A DNA stretch of 64,000 nucleotides, from contig VKHL01000005.1 of NCBI GenBank assembly GCA_015146655.1, positions 62,001-126,000 of the forward strand, written 5' to 3'. Source of the stretch: Ochromonas danica (taxonomy: Eukaryota > Sar > Chrysophyceae > Chromulinales > Chromulinaceae). Position 1 is the stretch's first letter. Each line of letters opens with the position of its first letter. Made by a program: the position numbers and the translations under genes. Below, piece by piece: positions 10,413-22,100 of the stretch. A model generated the notes under the pieces. It did no database searches, had not been told where the DNA came from, and saw nothing but the letters and a program-made list of their open reading frames with translations.

Positions 10413-12539
10413 CTACTGCTGCTGATAGCTGTCGCGAATGACAGATCCATTAACATCATTTCTGATGCCACCATCTTTTGCCTCCTGTTCAACACCAAGT
10501 TCTTGATCTGGTACGGAAGTATATCCATCATAACTCATAGCACGAACAACTCCACGTACTTTTTTATCCTCTAGATACTTGGCAATGACAACCATCACTA
10601 ATCCCACTAAGAGACCAGCTAATAGAATCAACAAACTTCTTGGTAGAAGGACCTCATAGAAAGAAAGAGGTTCATCCACATCATAGATAATATCATCATA
10701 TCCTTCAGCTGCTAGACAATTAGGTCCTGTATAAAAAGGAAAAGAAGGAGCAGAACCATTCTTCTCGGCCTCACTCTTACTCCCACAATGGCATCTATGA
10801 CTGTGATGATCACAAAAGCTCCGTGGATAGTCAGGATAGGGACGACAATCATTATCCTTCTGACACTTCCCACCACCATGTTTTATAGGTTTCAAAACAT
10901 CTTCTTGAAGACTTTCCTTATAAAGCCCTTTATGTCCTTGAATGAACTGTCTTGTAGGATGACTTGGTGTAGAACAACCAACAATGTGAGTTGGATCACT
11001 AACAGCACCAACATGCAGAGGATTAGTACCATCTTTTAACACACAAAAGCAGAAGGGAATGGGAAAGGAAAGGAAAAAGACTTACTTCTTGTTTTGATAA
11101 ACACGCACATAGTCAATGAGGAAATAAGCAGGAAAGTTTAATAACATATCATTGGGTAATGCACATCCACAAGTGAGGTCACGACTATCATAACACTTGC
11201 AATTACAACCTGGTGGGCAATCTGGGAATCCCCAAGTATAACTCAATGCAGTATTGAGTAAGAGATACATGGGTTCTTCTGGGAGTATGGATCCTGTTAA
11301 TTCTAGAGCAGGTGCACCAATACGAAAGATAAACTCATTATTTATATACCATGCTATATATCCATCAGGTCCACTTTGCCATTCCATACGATAGATATGT
11401 TGACTTGTAAAATGTTCTGCAGAGAGATCACGATTAGCAGAAATAGCATCTGTTACATAATCTTTATCTTCTGTAGTTCCTTTCAACTGATCACCATAGA
11501 AGAAGATATTCACTGAAGCATTATTTCCATAGGTAATATTGTTATGATACCATTGTTCTAAATCAGGTGGCCAACCATTTGATGGACGATAAGCTGTATT
11601 ACCAGGTGCCACTTGAAGAGAAGTTGAGAAATAAGGGCGGTGAACAGGTGTATGCATAAGATGCATTTCTCCAGCCATGGCTTCAACAATATCAATCTCA
11701 GGAGCACCACGACCTTGTTCACTATGTAAACCATAATGATTCACCTGTACAAAACACAGTGTAATTGATCAGTCATCATCATCATTGTTATCATTATCGT
11801 TGTCATGGTTATTATATCATTACTGTATTGATTACTACAACCGCACAGTCAGACAGACATACGGATACAGAACCTCTAACACATGATTACTATCACTATA
11901 ACAACAACAACTACTACTACTACCATCACTACTACTACTTACCTTGTTACATTTCGAGATTAATTGTTCAGACTGTATTTTACTATTACATTTATCATAA
12001 CTCCATGGCCAAACATTATTTGAACTACCAACAAAGGTTGCTCTTGCTAAATTTCCTAATAACCATAAAGCAGGCCATAATCCTGCAATTTTATGACTAC
12101 CTGGTAATTGTGCTGAAATTTCAACAATACCATTGGTAAAACAGAATTTATTCCATCCTTGTAACATACCTGATTGATAATATTTCTTTTCTTTTTTAAA
12201 GGTATGTAATTTTGTATCATAATAGCTAAAAGTGATATCTTCTGCTATGGTTGTAATATTCAGAAATCCATTATTTGTATGAATTAATGATTCATTATAA
12301 TAATGTAAAGCATAATTAGTATAGTCATTTTTATGTAATGCTGTCCATTTAGGATCATCACCATCAGCAAAACGACGATTGGCTACATTGAATTCATCAC
12401 TAAAGATCAAGTCCATTGTTTCACCATTTTCCAGGGAAATAGTTTGATGATCTTTAGGAAGAGTATCTGGATCGATCCAACCACTAAAAATAAGAGTAAA
12501 ATAAGAGAAGAAAAGTAAAGATAGTAAAGATAATCTCAT
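10413..12539 (-). CDS. Kre6/Skn1-type GH16 beta-glucan protein with C-terminal membrane anchor
   Basis: Minus-strand exons 11943-12539, 11086-11744 and 10413-10998 give about 613 residues. The middle donor lies just before an in-frame TAA; splicing there joins YFLIDYVRVYQNKN to DPTHIVGCSTP, the expected family continuation. A signal peptide (SLLSLLFFSYFTLIFSG) opens the protein. The GH16 fold carries the catalytic EIDIVE motif with both acidic residues. It is followed by a Cys-rich, EGF-like region (CQKDNDC to HCGSK) and one transmembrane helix (LLILLAGLLVGLVMVV), then a short cytosolic tail. Kre6/Skn1 proteins act in beta-1,6-glucan synthesis in fungi, and stramenopile homologues (TGS) are proposed beta-1,6 branching enzymes for chrysolaminarin or laminarin. 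Activity here is inferred. The neighbour at 12789 is divergent. Confidence 0.85.
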
Positions 12540-12788
12540 TGTTTCTTAAGGTATTTTCATCCAGATTAGGAAGAGAAAGAAGGAAGAAAGAAGAGGATTT
12601 GATTTGTTGATGTGACGTGATGATTGCATGCTTGCAGGGGCAGGGTGGTAAAAGGGTGGTAAAAGTGGGGTAAAAGTAAAATTCAGCGGGCAAAATGGGG
12701 CCAAAGTGTCAAAATCCTGTCGATACGCCATTTTTCTATCTGTACTATGAGAATTGAATTGAATTGAATTGAATTGAATTGAGGAATA
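12540..12788. promoter_or_regulatory. Bidirectional promoter region between GH16 and PLOD-type genes
   Basis: A 249-base divergent intergenic region. It includes a (GAATT)n tract at 12751-12781, immediately before the start of the plus-strand gene, and G-rich stretches near 12636-12710. No TATA box could be assigned with confidence. Confidence 0.45.
12751..12781. repeat. (GAATT)n microsatellite
   Basis: Six consecutive GAATT pentamers end eight bases before the ATG at 12789, so they would lie in the 5' leader. Confidence 0.9.
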
Positions 12789-15700
12789 ATGGTATTATCT
12801 TGTAATATCATCTCATTATCTAGTCATATAACTTTTTCATCATTTAATGTGAGTCTATCTTCTTTATCATTATTAACATCGAAATGGAATGTTTCAGAAG
12901 ATATCTTAAATGACATCTTTTGTGGGAGGAATGAAGAAGAAGAAGACATTTTGGTGGAGAAAAGTCAGTCTATTAGGAATCGATTGTTGAGTGACAAAAC
13001 TAGTAGTAGTTTCACTGATTATGGTGAGATGTCTGCATGGTCTTATAGTCACCCACAAGATGTCTGTGCCTCTCTGCATACTCTTCTCAACCATGACCAC
13101 CCCCATACCTCCTATACCTCTGAGAGTAATGGTGAAGGAGATGGTGGTGATGGTGATGATGGCAGTAGTAGTAGGAACACAGTGTTCTTCACGGTAGTAA
13201 GTGATGATAGTCATCAACATGCTAGTTACTCCCTCCCCTACTGGTTACATTATTGTAATGCCACAGAGTTAGTATCTACCGCTGTTATGAGGCCATTTAG
13301 CTTCTCTACTCTTGATGGACCTAATCTAGATATTTCTAACTATACTACTACTAGTAGTACTAGTAGTGGTAGTCAAAGTTTGTGTACAGTTCTCTACACT
13401 CATCTCTCACCATCTCATCTTAAGGCAGGGGGAGGGGAAGGGGAAAGAAGAGAGGAGGAGGAAGAGATGTTTTGCATTGAAGACTTCTTACAAACTCTTC
13501 TTCTATCTCGTAGTAATCCATCTTCTCCTATGATTAATCTACGATATCTTCCATCAGCTGTACTCTACCCAATAACAGGGAAAATGTCATCTATTGCTTT
13601 AGAAATAAGGCGAATAAATACTTTCATGGAGATAAGAGCAGTACTGTTAGCCTTAGAGAACATTATTCATAGGTCATCTTCTATTCCATTCAATTTCCAA
13701 GTTGACTTCCTTTCAAGTCGTTTATCATCATCAAGTCAGTCGATCAAGTCTACAGGGAATGAGTCACAATCAACTGAGATTTCATCCTTACCTGGAGTAA
13801 ATGAAACAATTGACAATAAGACACAACGTTTATGGGTGAGAATCATAACAGATAGTGAAGTATATGTGATAGTGTTAGTTCCACGTGAACATCTTATCTT
13901 TGCTGAAGCTCAGATTGACTATTTGAAACATCATTGTGAGTTAGAAACATGTCATTTCTTTATTCGTTACCTTTTAGTACCTATTGATGATCTAGTATAT
14001 CCTACAAGAGATCAACAACATCATAGTGGACAAAGAGATGATGTCATTAACTTTCTTCAACATGATCCTAATCTATTATCTTCATTATTAGAAGTTCAAA
14101 AAGTCATCTATGATATTGCTACTGATTTAGATCTTGTTTATGTTCTAATAGGCTTACCAGCACTCTATGCTTTTCCTCAACCTTCTATTGTTTGTAATAG
14201 TACAATCATGTCTGAACAAGTTTGGCCTAGACCAACTTGTAATGGATTGTTACCACCAATTCATTATGGTTTAACCAATTATATTCATTTACCTGCATAT
14301 CTTCTTATTGCACCATGCCAACATGAGAATACCCATGACAAGAACAACAACAATAGTAGTACAACCTCTAACAATACTTCTAGTTTGGTTACAGTGAAGG
14401 CATTTATAGGAATGGCAGAATCTTTATTACCTTTTCTAAATCGATTGATAAGATGTATACGATCATTTCAATTACCTCAAGAAGATGATAAAGCTTATCG
14501 ATATTGTATGAAAGGTATCATCGATCATGATAAGATGATGATCAATGAAGAATGGATTCAAATAGATCAATTAGAAAGAGTATTCGTTGTTAATGATAGT
14601 TTAGCATTAATAGAGAAAACTAATCAATTAGTACAAGAAGGAATCTGTCAATTAGATCAAAAGGAAGAGAAGGTGATAGACAATCTTGCTAAATCAATGT
14701 CTAAATTATATCTGTTAGAAACGTCTGAAAGAGGAAGAGAGACTATGGCATTTGCATCGTCAATATTGGATATGAAAGAAATGTCAAAACCATGGAAGGA
14801 AGGTCATCTATATGAACGTTTTATTAATGATACTTTATTTCCGACATTATTATCAGCAGTTAATATGACTCATTCAGAAGGTTGTATAGCAGCAAATAGT
14901 CCGCTTACTGGAGTAAGTCATCTCTTGTTTTGGTGTATGTGTGTGTATATATATATCTGTGTTTGTGTCTGTGGGTGGGTGCTTGTGGGTGGGTTGTATG
15001 TGGGTATGTGGGTGTGGGTGTAAATTTATGTCTGTATAGATATTAGATTGTTATATTGTTTAGTCCATTGTTAACTAACCCTTCTACTATGAATGAATTA
15101 TATTAGGAGTTTTTAACAAAGTTATACGAGTATTTCATGCGTACTGGACAATGGTATACATTAATGATTGGAATAGCTAAGCTTATGCATGAGTTATATT
15201 TATGTCCTATGGAAGTACAAGCATTGATCTACTCTACAGCAGGGGATGTGCTATGTCAGGTATGTATTGTACACTAAGGCACCGGGTTGCTTATGCTAGG
15301 TTGGTATACAATCTAACTGTAAACAACTGCTGATTTTGGTTGTAAATCAGTTGTTTATAAAAAAAGCAACCGGTGCCCAACAACTCTACAGACTATACCT
15401 TTAATTGATGTACTGTAATTGATGTCATGAATGTTGTTAATGTTTTTGTATTACATAGATGAGTCGTTATACCTCTTATGTCAATTATATCATGACCTTC
15501 CAAGAAGCAAAAGCTGTGAGAGATCTAATACATTTCTTAATCCATCAAAGTGATCAATGGACTTATTTAACTGTTCAATCAAGATTTCGAATGTGTGCAT
15601 TGGCATTACAAACAAGTTTAACTATGGAATATGGTGATATCTTTCATGCTAAGCAACTCTTCATTCAATCCCTTTATACACAACGAGAAGTTGTTAATAG

Positions 15701-16930
15701 GTTATTATTACCAATGGGAAGTTATGCATGGGTTACTCATTATCGATCTATTATAAAAGATTATTATATTAATACAACAAAACAAGTCTATTTTGTAACC
15801 TTTGCTTCAAATCATACTATAGGATTAACAAATTTATTAAAAGGAGCAAGTTTAATAGGTATACCAATTAAAGTGATTGGATTAGGAGAAGTGTATAATC
15901 ATTTTGGTGATAAGATACGAGGTTATGCACAATATTTACAATCTACAACAGAATTACAACCATATGATTATGTTGTATTATTAGATGGTTATGATGTTAT
16001 GATGTTTAGTAGTGCTAGAAAGATTATTGACAAAATGAGAAAAGTTACAAAATCTCCAATTCTAGCATGTACTGAAAATGGTATTTATCCTGAATTTACA
16101 AGTAAGTACTGTAATCATCATTATCGTCATTATAGTCATTATAGTCATCATCTAGTTTTGTACGATACTTTTTAACTAATGTATTCTGATTGTTGATCAT
16201 CATGTTTATATATGATACGTTATGTTATGTTATGTTATGTTATGTTATGTTATGTTATGTTATGTTATGTTATGTTGTAGGTGGATTTGTATATCAAAGA
16301 GGATATACCACTCATCGAGAAGAAGAAATTCAATTAAAAGGACGTTTTCTAAATTCTGGATGTCTTATTGGACAAGTTTGGGCATTACGAGAATTATTTA
16401 CCTTTGCTACAGAATTTTCGTATTCTGTCAATGATGATCAACAATTAGTCACACGTTATCATTTAATGAATCCTGGTATGATTAGTCTTGATTATCAAAT
16501 GGAGATTATGATGACAACATATAAGAAATATGAGTTTAATCCTGATCCAACTAAGATCAATCCAAAGGATATTTATCCAACATTAACAGTTACATATGAT
16601 CTTGATCTGCTTATGAAAGGACCAACAAAACAACTACAACAACATAATGACGATGATATACAAGGTTCAAATGATAGTCTAATGACAAAACGAATTGCTA
16701 TACTTCATGCTAATAATATGCAATCTAATATTATCTATCGTTTAGTATTGATAACATTTGATGCTGTTGTAGAGAAATTAGGAGAAGATCAATCAATTCT
16801 ATTATTACCTCTTGATAAACAAGAGAGTGAGAAGAAAAGACTTCGTCTAGAACGAATTAAAGAAATTTGGAAAAGAATAGATGCTTCCTCATCTTCTTCA
16901 TCATCATCTTCATCATCATCTGTTGTCTAA
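12789..16930 (+). CDS. Large protein with C-terminal PLOD-type glycosyltransferase domain
   Basis: Exons 12789-14912, 15107-15259, 15459-16101 and 16281-16930 join in phase for about 1189 residues. The last 380 residues match the glycosyltransferase domain of procollagen lysyl hydroxylases: VTFASNHTIGLTNLL, a GLGEVYNHFGDKIR segment, LLDGYDVMMF with the metal-binding D-x2-D pair, and FLNSGCLIGQ. Such domains transfer sugar to hydroxylysine-type acceptors in the ER or Golgi. No Fe(II)/2-oxoglutarate hydroxylase domain follows; the protein ends in a Ser run. The first 750 residues carry many Asn-x-Ser/Thr sites and paired Cys, which suggests a lumenal location, but I do not recognise the fold. 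The N-terminus is only weakly hydrophobic, so the true start or a small leader exon may have been missed. Confidence 0.75.
15278..15377. mobile_element. Possible MITE: nested palindrome in an intron
   Basis: The ends GGCACCGGGTTGCTT and AAGCAACCGGTGCC are inverted repeats apart from one extra base. Inside lies a second inverted pair, TAAACAACTG and CAGTTGTTTA, so nearly the whole 100 bases can fold back on itself. Size, terminal repeats and intronic site fit a non-autonomous DNA transposon. The target-site duplication is unclear (TAA on the left, CAA on the right), and no second copy was seen in the window. A structured intronic RNA is the alternative. Confidence 0.5.
16219..16276. repeat. 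(TTATG)n microsatellite at a 3' splice site
   Basis: About eleven TTATG pentamers run directly into the acceptor at 16280, occupying the position of the polypyrimidine tract. The reverse complement of the same pentamer fills an intron of the PNPase gene. Confidence 0.9.
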
Positions 16931-17773
16931 TAGTCTAAATAGGAAGTATTGTTTGGTGTATTCATTGGTTAACATTTTGCTTACTTAATGTAAGTCAGCA
17001 TTATTGTTTACCATGAGATGGAATAGATATAGTATGAGAGTGAGAGTGAGGGAGATAGTCAGACCATTTGGTCATTACACTCTACACTGTTTACTATTCA
17101 TTGCTTTCTCAGATCTTCATATCTTACAGGAGGTGTTGTAGTGAATTCTGTTGATGATTTACATAAGAGGAAGAACAAAATGTAGCTCAAAACCTATCTG
17201 TAACATCTTGTCAGGACTAGACTACGAATTATATATTTGATATCGATAGCTCGTCATGACTCGTAAGAAGGAAGAATCAAAAGTTGCTGTTCAAATGGTC
17301 TTAATGCGCATTTTTATAACTCTTGCCTTGAGTATGTTAGTAGCAGTAGACTATGTAACATTCATTACATTATGGACATCATCGCGTTAATAACAACATG
17401 AACAACTGTAACATTACACTCCTTGTGGCTCATAGCAAGCAGCCAAATAGAGGATTCTTACTACATGGAAAGAAATTTTCTTATTATGCTAATCTCATTC
17501 ATGTCCACTGAGCAGAAGTTATGATCGACTTTTTTCAGGCATTTAGTAGAGTTATAATCCTATTATTATGACTTCTCTTTCTCGAAACTGTCATGTTGTT
17601 TTGATTGAAAACCAACAAAAACAAATGACTATCATCAGAATGACAAGAATTATGTCGTAGAAGAAGAAGAAGAAGAAGAAGAAGAAGAAGAAAAAGAAAA
17701 TACAATAACAATAACAATAACAATAACAATAACAATAGAATTAATCCTCATGCAAAGAGAAAAGAGTTAAAAA
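16931..17773. other. Intergenic: 3' flank and promoter with simple repeats
   Basis: No supported gene. The last 120 bases before the next ATG hold an (AAG)n tract (17657-17700) and an (AACAAT)n tract (17702-17738), probably within its 5' leader. The long Leu frame on the minus strand is just the complement of these repeats. Confidence 0.5.
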
Positions 17774-18872
17774 ATGGAAAAAAGATTAAGAAATCATATT
17801 CAAGCTGGTGCTCAAGTTAATATCCAAACAGCAGCAGCAGCAGCAGAAGCAGAAGCAGTAGATGATGATGAAGAAGAAAGTCATTCTCTCCGTGACAACC
17901 ACTATAACAATAACAATCATTATCTCCAGAATGGAGAAAGAGAAGTAATTAAGATACAAAGTCTAATACGATGTTTTCTAGTAAAGCGTAGATATAAGAA
18001 ATCATATAAGAGTTTACAAAGACAACGTGCTTTATTACAACATGCTAAACGTCTAGCTGCAGTATTAGTAATACAATGTACATTTCGTTGTTATCATGCA
18101 AGACAACGTGTTATACAACAACGTGCTATATTAGCAGAAAAAGAACAAGAACGTCGTGAAATTGAAGAATTAGAACAAATGATTGATGGTTTACATGAAA
18201 GTTTCATGACTGAGTTAATGGTCATTCGTGCACAAACAGCTATACGTGGTCGTCTTGCAAGATTGTAAGTGTGTTTACAGTTTTTGTTATTATTAACCTT
18301 CATCTCCTTAGAGACATTAGAGATGAGAGATGAGTCATTCTCTTTATTAATGTTTGTTTGTTTGTTTGTTTGTTTGTTTGTTTGTTTGTTTGTTTGTTTG
18401 TTTGTTCTATAGAGAGTTTGTAGAAAAAGTTAGAAAATATCGTTCAGAAATGGATAAACAAGAAGAACAACAACGTAATCATGCTGCTAGACAGATACAA
18501 GCACGTATACGTGGTATATTAGGAAGAAGGAAATTTAAAAAACTATTACCATCATTAAAACAAGCAAGACGTATGCGTTCACTTTGTGTAGAATGTGAGA
18601 TTAAACCAGCTTTACGAAGATGTCGACAATGTAAAGATCAATTTTGTGTTGATTGTTATGAGAGAATACATCGTAAAGGTAAACGTAAAGAACATAGTTG
18701 GACTGTATTAACACCTGATGCTCATGCTTTGGGTATGGCTTATGAGACAAAAGAAGAAAAAGTTCAATCGAAACCAGGTGATTGGGAGGAATTCTATGAT
18801 AATACTGCTAAGGCAAAGTACTGGTTTAATCAACAGACTGGAGAAGCATCTTGGATCAATCCCTATCAATAG
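17774..18872 (+). CDS. IQ-motif, B-box zinc finger and WW domain protein
   Basis: Two exons (17774-18264, 18413-18872) give about 316 residues. IQ motifs, which bind calmodulin or EF-hand light chains, appear near residues 58 (VIKIQSLIRCFLVKRRY), 97 (VLVIQCTFRCYHARQR), 153 (IRAQTAIRGRLARL) and 190 (AARQIQARIRGILGRRKF). A B-box-like zinc finger follows near 215-260: CVEC, RCRQCKDQFCVDCYERIH and a late His. The C-terminus is a WW domain (WEEFYDNTAKAKYWFNQQTG to WINPYQ), which binds proline-rich ligands; its last aromatic position is Trp then Asn-Pro. A Glu/Ala-rich N-terminus precedes these. The combination suggests a calcium-responsive scaffold, perhaps cytoskeletal or flagellar, but I do not recognise an orthologue. 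Confidence 0.75.
18351..18406. repeat. (TTTG)n microsatellite at a 3' splice site
   Basis: Fourteen TTTG units run to within six bases of the acceptor at 18412 in the only intron of the IQ/B-box/WW gene. Confidence 0.9.
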
Positions 18873-19145
18873 AACATGACCTTGACCTGTCTATCTTCTC
18901 GTTTAACTAACCCGTCTCATGGATCGTCTCATTGTGTTGATCTCCTCAGCAGGATATATCCAACACTCTTCCAGGAGATGCAAGATTACCTTGTCTAGTG
19001 CTAATCGTTGGTGTGTAATGATTAGTTTGAATAATGAGTGGGTAGTCTATTCTAAAATCTGGACTTGACTGCTTTCGCTTAGCATGTTAATGGTCTAGAT
19101 CACATTGTATTTTCATAAACATTACTGTAGACTAGGTCCTCTCCT

Positions 19146-22100
19146 CTAGCTGCTCTTCTTATCACTCTTAGGAGATCTTGTTTGTCTAACTGGGGTGGGA
19201 GAAGCAGGTGGTGTAATCATTGTTGTCGTTGTCGGTGGTGAAGACGGGGCGACCGGAGGAGCAGGTGGTGAAGACGGGGCAACCGGAGGAGCAGGTGGTG
19301 TAATCGTTGTTGTCTTTGTCGGTGGTGAAGACGAGGACGAGGTAATTGGAGCGGCAGATGGAGTGGATGTAGTCAATGCTGTTGCTGCTGTTGATGTGGT
19401 AACAGCTGTTGGTGTCTCAGCAGTGTTCTCTCCTGAAGGATTGCTATCCCTTAAGATCACCATTCTACGCGATAGACGTGTCTGTCCTTTCTCATTCTTA
19501 CCGAGACACTTGACATCAATGCGTTGTCCAACAGTAAAGCCTCCTTGATCAGGAGATGGAATCTACAAAGTCCATCAAACAATCTCAATCATACTTAGAC
19601 AAAACAAAAGGATATATACCAAAGGTAGTAGGCACTACAGTATGACTTACACGTTTGATATCAAGTTCCGAGACATGTACCAATCCTTCATAACCAGGTA
19701 ATATCTCCACAAAAACTCCAAAGTTATGTACACCCGTGATAACACAATCTCTGGTGGATGATGTCATAACATAATGTCATAATAAGGGAAATCAAAAGTC
19801 TAGCAAGTTGTATGATATCTAATAAACCAACCTGTAGATAATACCAGCTTCAGGAGGAGGACCTGTAGGAGGAGCTTTCTCTTCTTTGTTTTTGCCTTTG
19901 CCTGTATTACTACCTTCCATAGCCTCAGTAGCAAGCTTCACTGTAAAGACACAAAACAAAACAGTTGATTGTAGTGTTAGTGTTGGTATGGATAGGTGGG
20001 GGGGGGGGGGATTGCTTACAAATCGCTTCCTTGCAAGCTTGGTTTTGTTCTTCAGAGAAGGATTCGATCTGTACTAATCCATCATCTTCCAAAACAATAT
20101 CTTTCACCTAGAATCAATTATCATCCAAAAAAACCATGTCATAACATAACATAACATAACATAACATAACATAACATAACATAACATAACATAACCAATA
20201 AGATGTATAAACATAGTGTAGTCAATGTTATTCCCTCCACGTCTGAACCACATGTCAACTCTTTAACTCTCACTCTAACTCTCATGCTAACGTTACCTTG
20301 TAAGTCTCAATAAGAGTAGTAATTGTCTTTCCCTTCGGTCCAATCACTCGACCAATAGCTTCAGGTGGAATCATAAAACTTAATAAACGAGGAATAGAAG
20401 GTTTTAATGATCTAGCAGTTGGTAAAGCTTCTTGCATCTTCTCTAAGATATGTAATCGTCCTCTTTTAGCTTGTTCAAGTGCTTCTTGGAGAGTATCCAG
20501 TGTCAAACCATCACATTTAATATCTAATTGGAAAGTTGTAATTCCTGTAGCATTACCAGCTACTTTAAAGTCCATAGTACCTAAAGCATCTTCTAATCCT
20601 AAAATATCCGTTAAAATAACAGGAGAATCACCTTGTTTTTCACCTAGAATTAATCCCATGGCAACACCAGCAATAGGAGTTGCTAATGGCACACCAGCAT
20701 CTAACATAGCAAGACAACATCCACAGACTGTAGCCATACTAGAAGAACCAGATGATTCAGTAATTAATGATTCTGCACGAATAGAATATGGGAAAGTATC
20801 AATAGATGGAAGAGCAGGTAATAGAGCACGTTCAGCAAGATTGCCATGACCAACTTCACGTCTACCTAATCCACCCACACGACCCACTTCTCCCACAGAG
20901 GAAGGAGGGAAACGATATTGTAAATAGAAACGTTTTGAACCAACTTCATCAACTGTTTCATATTTAGCTTCCATACTTTTGGATCCTAAAGTAGCCGTTG
21001 ATAATGACTGTGTTTCACCTCTATGACACAAACAGCAACACAGTGTAATAAACATTAGTAAACAACAACTGTATGATAGTACAAGTTTATAGGTTTCTTC
21101 ACCTTGTAAAGAGTGCAGAACCATGTGCACCAGGTAGTAAATCAGTCTCAATAGAAATTGGTCGAACATCTTCTGTAGATCGACCATCTGTTCGTTTGCC
21201 TGTTGTTAACACTAATTGACGTAACTTACGTACAAGTAACTTCTTCGTAGCAATCTTGATATCTAATGGATCATATGGTGCATTTACTGTTGCTACTGCC
21301 GCTGTTGTTGCTGCTGTTGTTTTAGCAGTTGACTATGACAACAGATGGTAAAGTTTAACATTATTATAAGAGAAGTAGTATATACTAGTATATGGTATGA
21401 TGATGTCGTTACCTTCTGATGAGTGGAAGAAGACAATGAAGAAACAATTTCAGATGCTTCATCTTCATCTATAAGATCCTTCTTTAATACCTTATTCTCA
21501 TCATCATCTTCAAGTAGATAGATAGTAGGATCATCTTCTTCACCACGTAATACTACCATTCCTTCTTCAACTACCTCGTCAAACACAACAACAAACATCA
21601 TCAACAACAACATATGATCCACCCATTAGTATCACCACCATCACCATCATAATCATCATCACTATAAGAAGCATTGTATATATAAGTGTGTTGTAAGCAA
21701 CTTACCAGGATCAACTCCTGTCGTCTCACCAGCTGCAATCTTAGGAGAGATGATGGTTGGTACACTAAAATGGAGTGCAATCTCTTTCTCAATACCTGCC
21801 ACAATTTCTCCACGATTACTTTTCTCACTAACACTTAATGCTTTCAGAATTTGTTCACCAAAGACTTCATCCATTTCATCAACTAAAGTAGGTGGAAGAA
21901 GATGTAAACTATCAAAACGTTTAGGTTTCCCAATAGCTTGTTGTAATGCTTCAATAGCAGAACAAATCGCAGCAATAGCTTGAGATCCAGCTGTTAATGC
22001 TGCCATCATCTGTTCTTCTGTTACAAACTCTGCGGTGCCTTCAATCATAAGGATTCCTATTCATCACACACCAAACCATATGGCCATGAACATGAGCATT

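Noticed and set aside
11765-12139. Tyr/His-rich 124-codon plus-strand frame
   Set aside because: It lies antisense to an intron and exon of the GH16 gene and reflects repeats such as CTACTACTAC in the intron.
15278-15377. Reading the intronic palindrome as a microRNA precursor
   Set aside because: The arms pair, but symmetrical outer ends of the TIR kind suit a MITE better, and no small-RNA data are available; left as an alternative only.
10413-16930. A glycan gene cluster formed by the GH16 and PLOD-type genes
   Set aside because: They are neighbours and divergent, but adjacent genes elsewhere in the window are unrelated, so a functional cluster is not supported.
17535-17735. Leu-rich minus-strand frame resembling a signal peptide
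   Set aside because: It is the complement of (AAG)n and (AACAAT)n tracts in the leader of the IQ/B-box/WW gene.
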